Positions 45,268 through 45,998 of a stretch of DNA of 45,998 nucleotides are shown here, piece by piece (positions within the stretch are counted from its first letter, which is position 1; every line of letters starts with the position of its first letter). Under the pieces are notes generated by a model, which was not told where the DNA came from, made no database searches, and saw only the letters and a list, made by a program, of their open reading frames with translations. The stretch covers positions 1 to 45,998 of the forward strand of contig JADLDR010000151.1 in assembly GCA_020846535.1 (NCBI GenBank). Reading direction: 5' to 3'. The stretch comes from Armatimonadota bacterium. GTDB lineage: Bacteria > Armatimonadota > JADLDR01. The position numbers and the translations under genes were made by a program.

Positions 45268-45315
45268 AAAAAACCGACCTCTTTCGCAGCCAACGCTGCC
45301 GGAGAAGCCGGTTTT
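45268..45315 (-). terminator. Terminator after the zinc-ribbon gene
   Basis: On the minus strand an imperfect long stem (AAAACCGGCTTCTC with AAAGAGGTCGGTTTT), an inner GCAGC/GCTGC hairpin and a six-T tail, about 100 bp downstream of the stop of the small gene at 45415-45618 and 110 bp before sucC. The rest of 45159-45414 shows no gene. Confidence 0.65.
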
Positions 45316-45414
45316 CCTATCATCCAGAGGCAAAGCCGCCTTCCGCGCAGGCGATATCGGCGCGCCTGGCAGAGGGTTCCACGCCTCCTTTGTGGATGAA
45401 CCGATGGTATTATG

Positions 45415-45618
45415 TTATGCCTGAGCTTCGGTCACTTTCGTAGGGCGGCCAGGCATGTAGGAACGGCACTTAAACACCTGGGCCGCCACCGATGTCTCGA
45501 TGCAGGTGCCGTCATTAGTGCAGTAGCGCCAGACAACCGTTCTCTTGCCCTGCTGTGTCGCAAATCTGAAAGCATTGTTGCACTGTTCACAAAGATATTT
45601 ATCGTTATGTTTTTCCAT
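45415..45618 (-). CDS. Small zinc-ribbon-like protein
   Basis: A 67-residue protein. It begins EKHNDKYLCEQCNNAFRFAT, with CEQC as the first metal pair, and later has a RYCTNDGTC and KCRSY set that could complete one or two zinc sites. It has the look of a small zinc ribbon, but no family is recognised. The ATG at 45618 follows GGGGAGGCAAGAG. An in-frame upstream extension to 45747 runs through the promoter and is rejected. Strong promoter and a leader hairpin control it. Confidence 0.7.
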   Translation of the reverse strand: MEKHNDKYLCEQCNNAFRFATQQGKRTVVWRYCTNDGTCIETSVAAQVFKCRSYMPGRPTKVTEAQA

Positions 45619-45687
45619 CTCTTGCCTCCCCTTCACACGCTGGCGAACGTTCCTCAAGGCTTCGCTGCACCGTTCGCCCATACTCTT

Positions 45688-45716
45688 AATATAGCACATT
45701 TTTGATTTTGTGTCAA
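45688..45716 (-). promoter_or_regulatory. Consensus promoter of the zinc-ribbon gene, with leader hairpin
   Basis: On the minus strand, a perfect TTGACA at 45711-45716, a 17-bp spacer and TATATT at 45688-45693 (5 of 6). Between it and the ribosome site is an inverted repeat, GGCGAACG at about 45672-45679 and CGTTCGCC at about 45642-45649, with a 22-nt loop. Confidence 0.8.
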
Positions 45717-45740
45717 CTATCACAATTAAATTCTTTTGGG

Positions 45741-45798
45741 AAAGCAACCGCCCCCCCAGCCCCCCTTACTAAGGGGGGCTGGGGGGATGATTTTCGGC
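45741..45798. repeat. Partial palindromic repeat, family I, copy E, opposite orientation
   Basis: An AAAGCAACCGCCCCCCCAGC start followed by a near-perfect palindrome (CCAGCCCCCC, TTACTAA, GGGGGGCTGG). On the minus strand it reads like the right end of copies A-C. It separates the zinc-ribbon promoter from the gene remnant at the window edge. Confidence 0.6.
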
Positions 45799-45859
45799 AA
45801 GGCGGGTACTCCTCGATACCTTCTCCCTCTCCCGCAAGCCCTAATACTACAACGACGAG

Positions 45860-45998
45860 TTAAGGGGCACACACCTGAAGGCTCTGGCCTGCCCCCACAA
45901 GCGACCGTCGGGCTGCACGACGTTTGAGGTGGGCGCGTTTGGCACGCTCATTGCGCTGTTGGGTCGCCATCAGCCAGCCCCACAGAGCAGCGGGCGGC
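45860..45998 (-). CDS. 3' end of an unidentified gene at window edge
   Basis: The last 46 codons of a frame that enters from the right edge. It ends PPAALWGWLMATQQRNERAK, RAHLKRRAARRSLVGAGQSL, QVCAP. The basic helix is like the C-terminal tail of some DNA-binding or transposase proteins, but I cannot assign it. The stop is followed by a TCGTCGTTGTAGTATTAGGG stretch that could be the end of an insertion sequence; no terminal repeat can be shown within the window. Confidence 0.4.
   Translation of the reverse strand, partial: PPAALWGWLMATQQRNERAKRAHLKRRAARRSLVGAGQSLQVCAP

Noticed and set aside
45860..45998. A definite transposase call for the right-edge fragment.
   Set aside because: Only 46 codons are present and no catalytic motif or terminal inverted repeat can be seen.

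Overview
The window is a GC-rich bacterial chromosome segment, apparently from an environmental, heterotrophic, respiring organism. The lineage is not certain. An exosortase/EpsI exopolysaccharide locus, a Uma2-family protein, MalFG-type sugar permeases, several secreted or sugar-active proteins, frequent TTG/GTG starts and many short dispersed intergenic repeats would fit Armatimonadota, Chloroflexota or a related environmental phylum, but no marker gene settles it.

Region 1 (1-21234, all minus strand) is one long exopolysaccharide (EPS) locus. It reads leftward from a near-consensus extended -10 promoter at 21206-21234. In transcription order it encodes: a Wzz/BY-kinase-type chain-length protein whose P-loop lysine is replaced by Asn; a fusion of an initiating phosphoglycosyl transferase with a CapD-type nucleotide-sugar 4,6-dehydratase; an exosortase; an EpsI-family protein; a GT4 glycosyltransferase; a GT39-like membrane glycosyltransferase; the Wzm/Wzt polysaccharide ABC exporter; another GT4; a fusion of a Gfo/Idh/MocA sugar dehydrogenase with a DegT-type aminotransferase; a fusion of an alpha/alpha-toroid domain with two methyltransferase domains; and GT2, GT4 and GT4 enzymes, the last cut by the window edge. 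Together they would build an aminosugar-containing glycan on a lipid carrier, possibly cap it by methylation, and export it through Wzm/Wzt. The Wzt C-terminal domain is the type that reads a terminal cap.

Region 2 (21235-29646) is accessory and partly decayed. It holds a xylose-isomerase-like TIM-barrel protein, an acetamidase/formamidase-family protein, an ECF sigma factor, a cluster of palindromic repeats, the frameshifted remains of an HtrA-like protease and of an STN-like domain, a secreted protein of unknown function whose stop codon lies in a repeat, a solitary phage-type terminase large subunit, and about 0.5 kb with a possible secreted-protein remnant.

Region 3 (29647-38264) is carbohydrate-related: a large secreted six-hairpin-like protein, a MetE C-terminal-type methyltransferase with its own strong promoter, a Uma2 nuclease-fold protein, a GNAT acetyltransferase fused to a glycosidase-like domain, a MalF/MalG-type permease pair without a binding protein or ATPase, and a small lipoprotein.

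Region 4 (38376-45998, minus strand) is a TCA-cycle block: sucC-sucD, mdh and sdhC-sdhD-sdhA-sdhB, with a strong promoter before sdhC and a repeat element between sdhD and sdhA. Next to it are a zinc-ribbon-like small protein with a consensus promoter and leader hairpin, and the 3' end of an unidentified gene at the right edge.

A family of GC-rich palindromic elements of about 130 bp occurs five times as whole or partial copies. Three copies lie between genes that appear to be co-transcribed (inside the EPS and sdh operons). Three other repeat types occur in Region 2.
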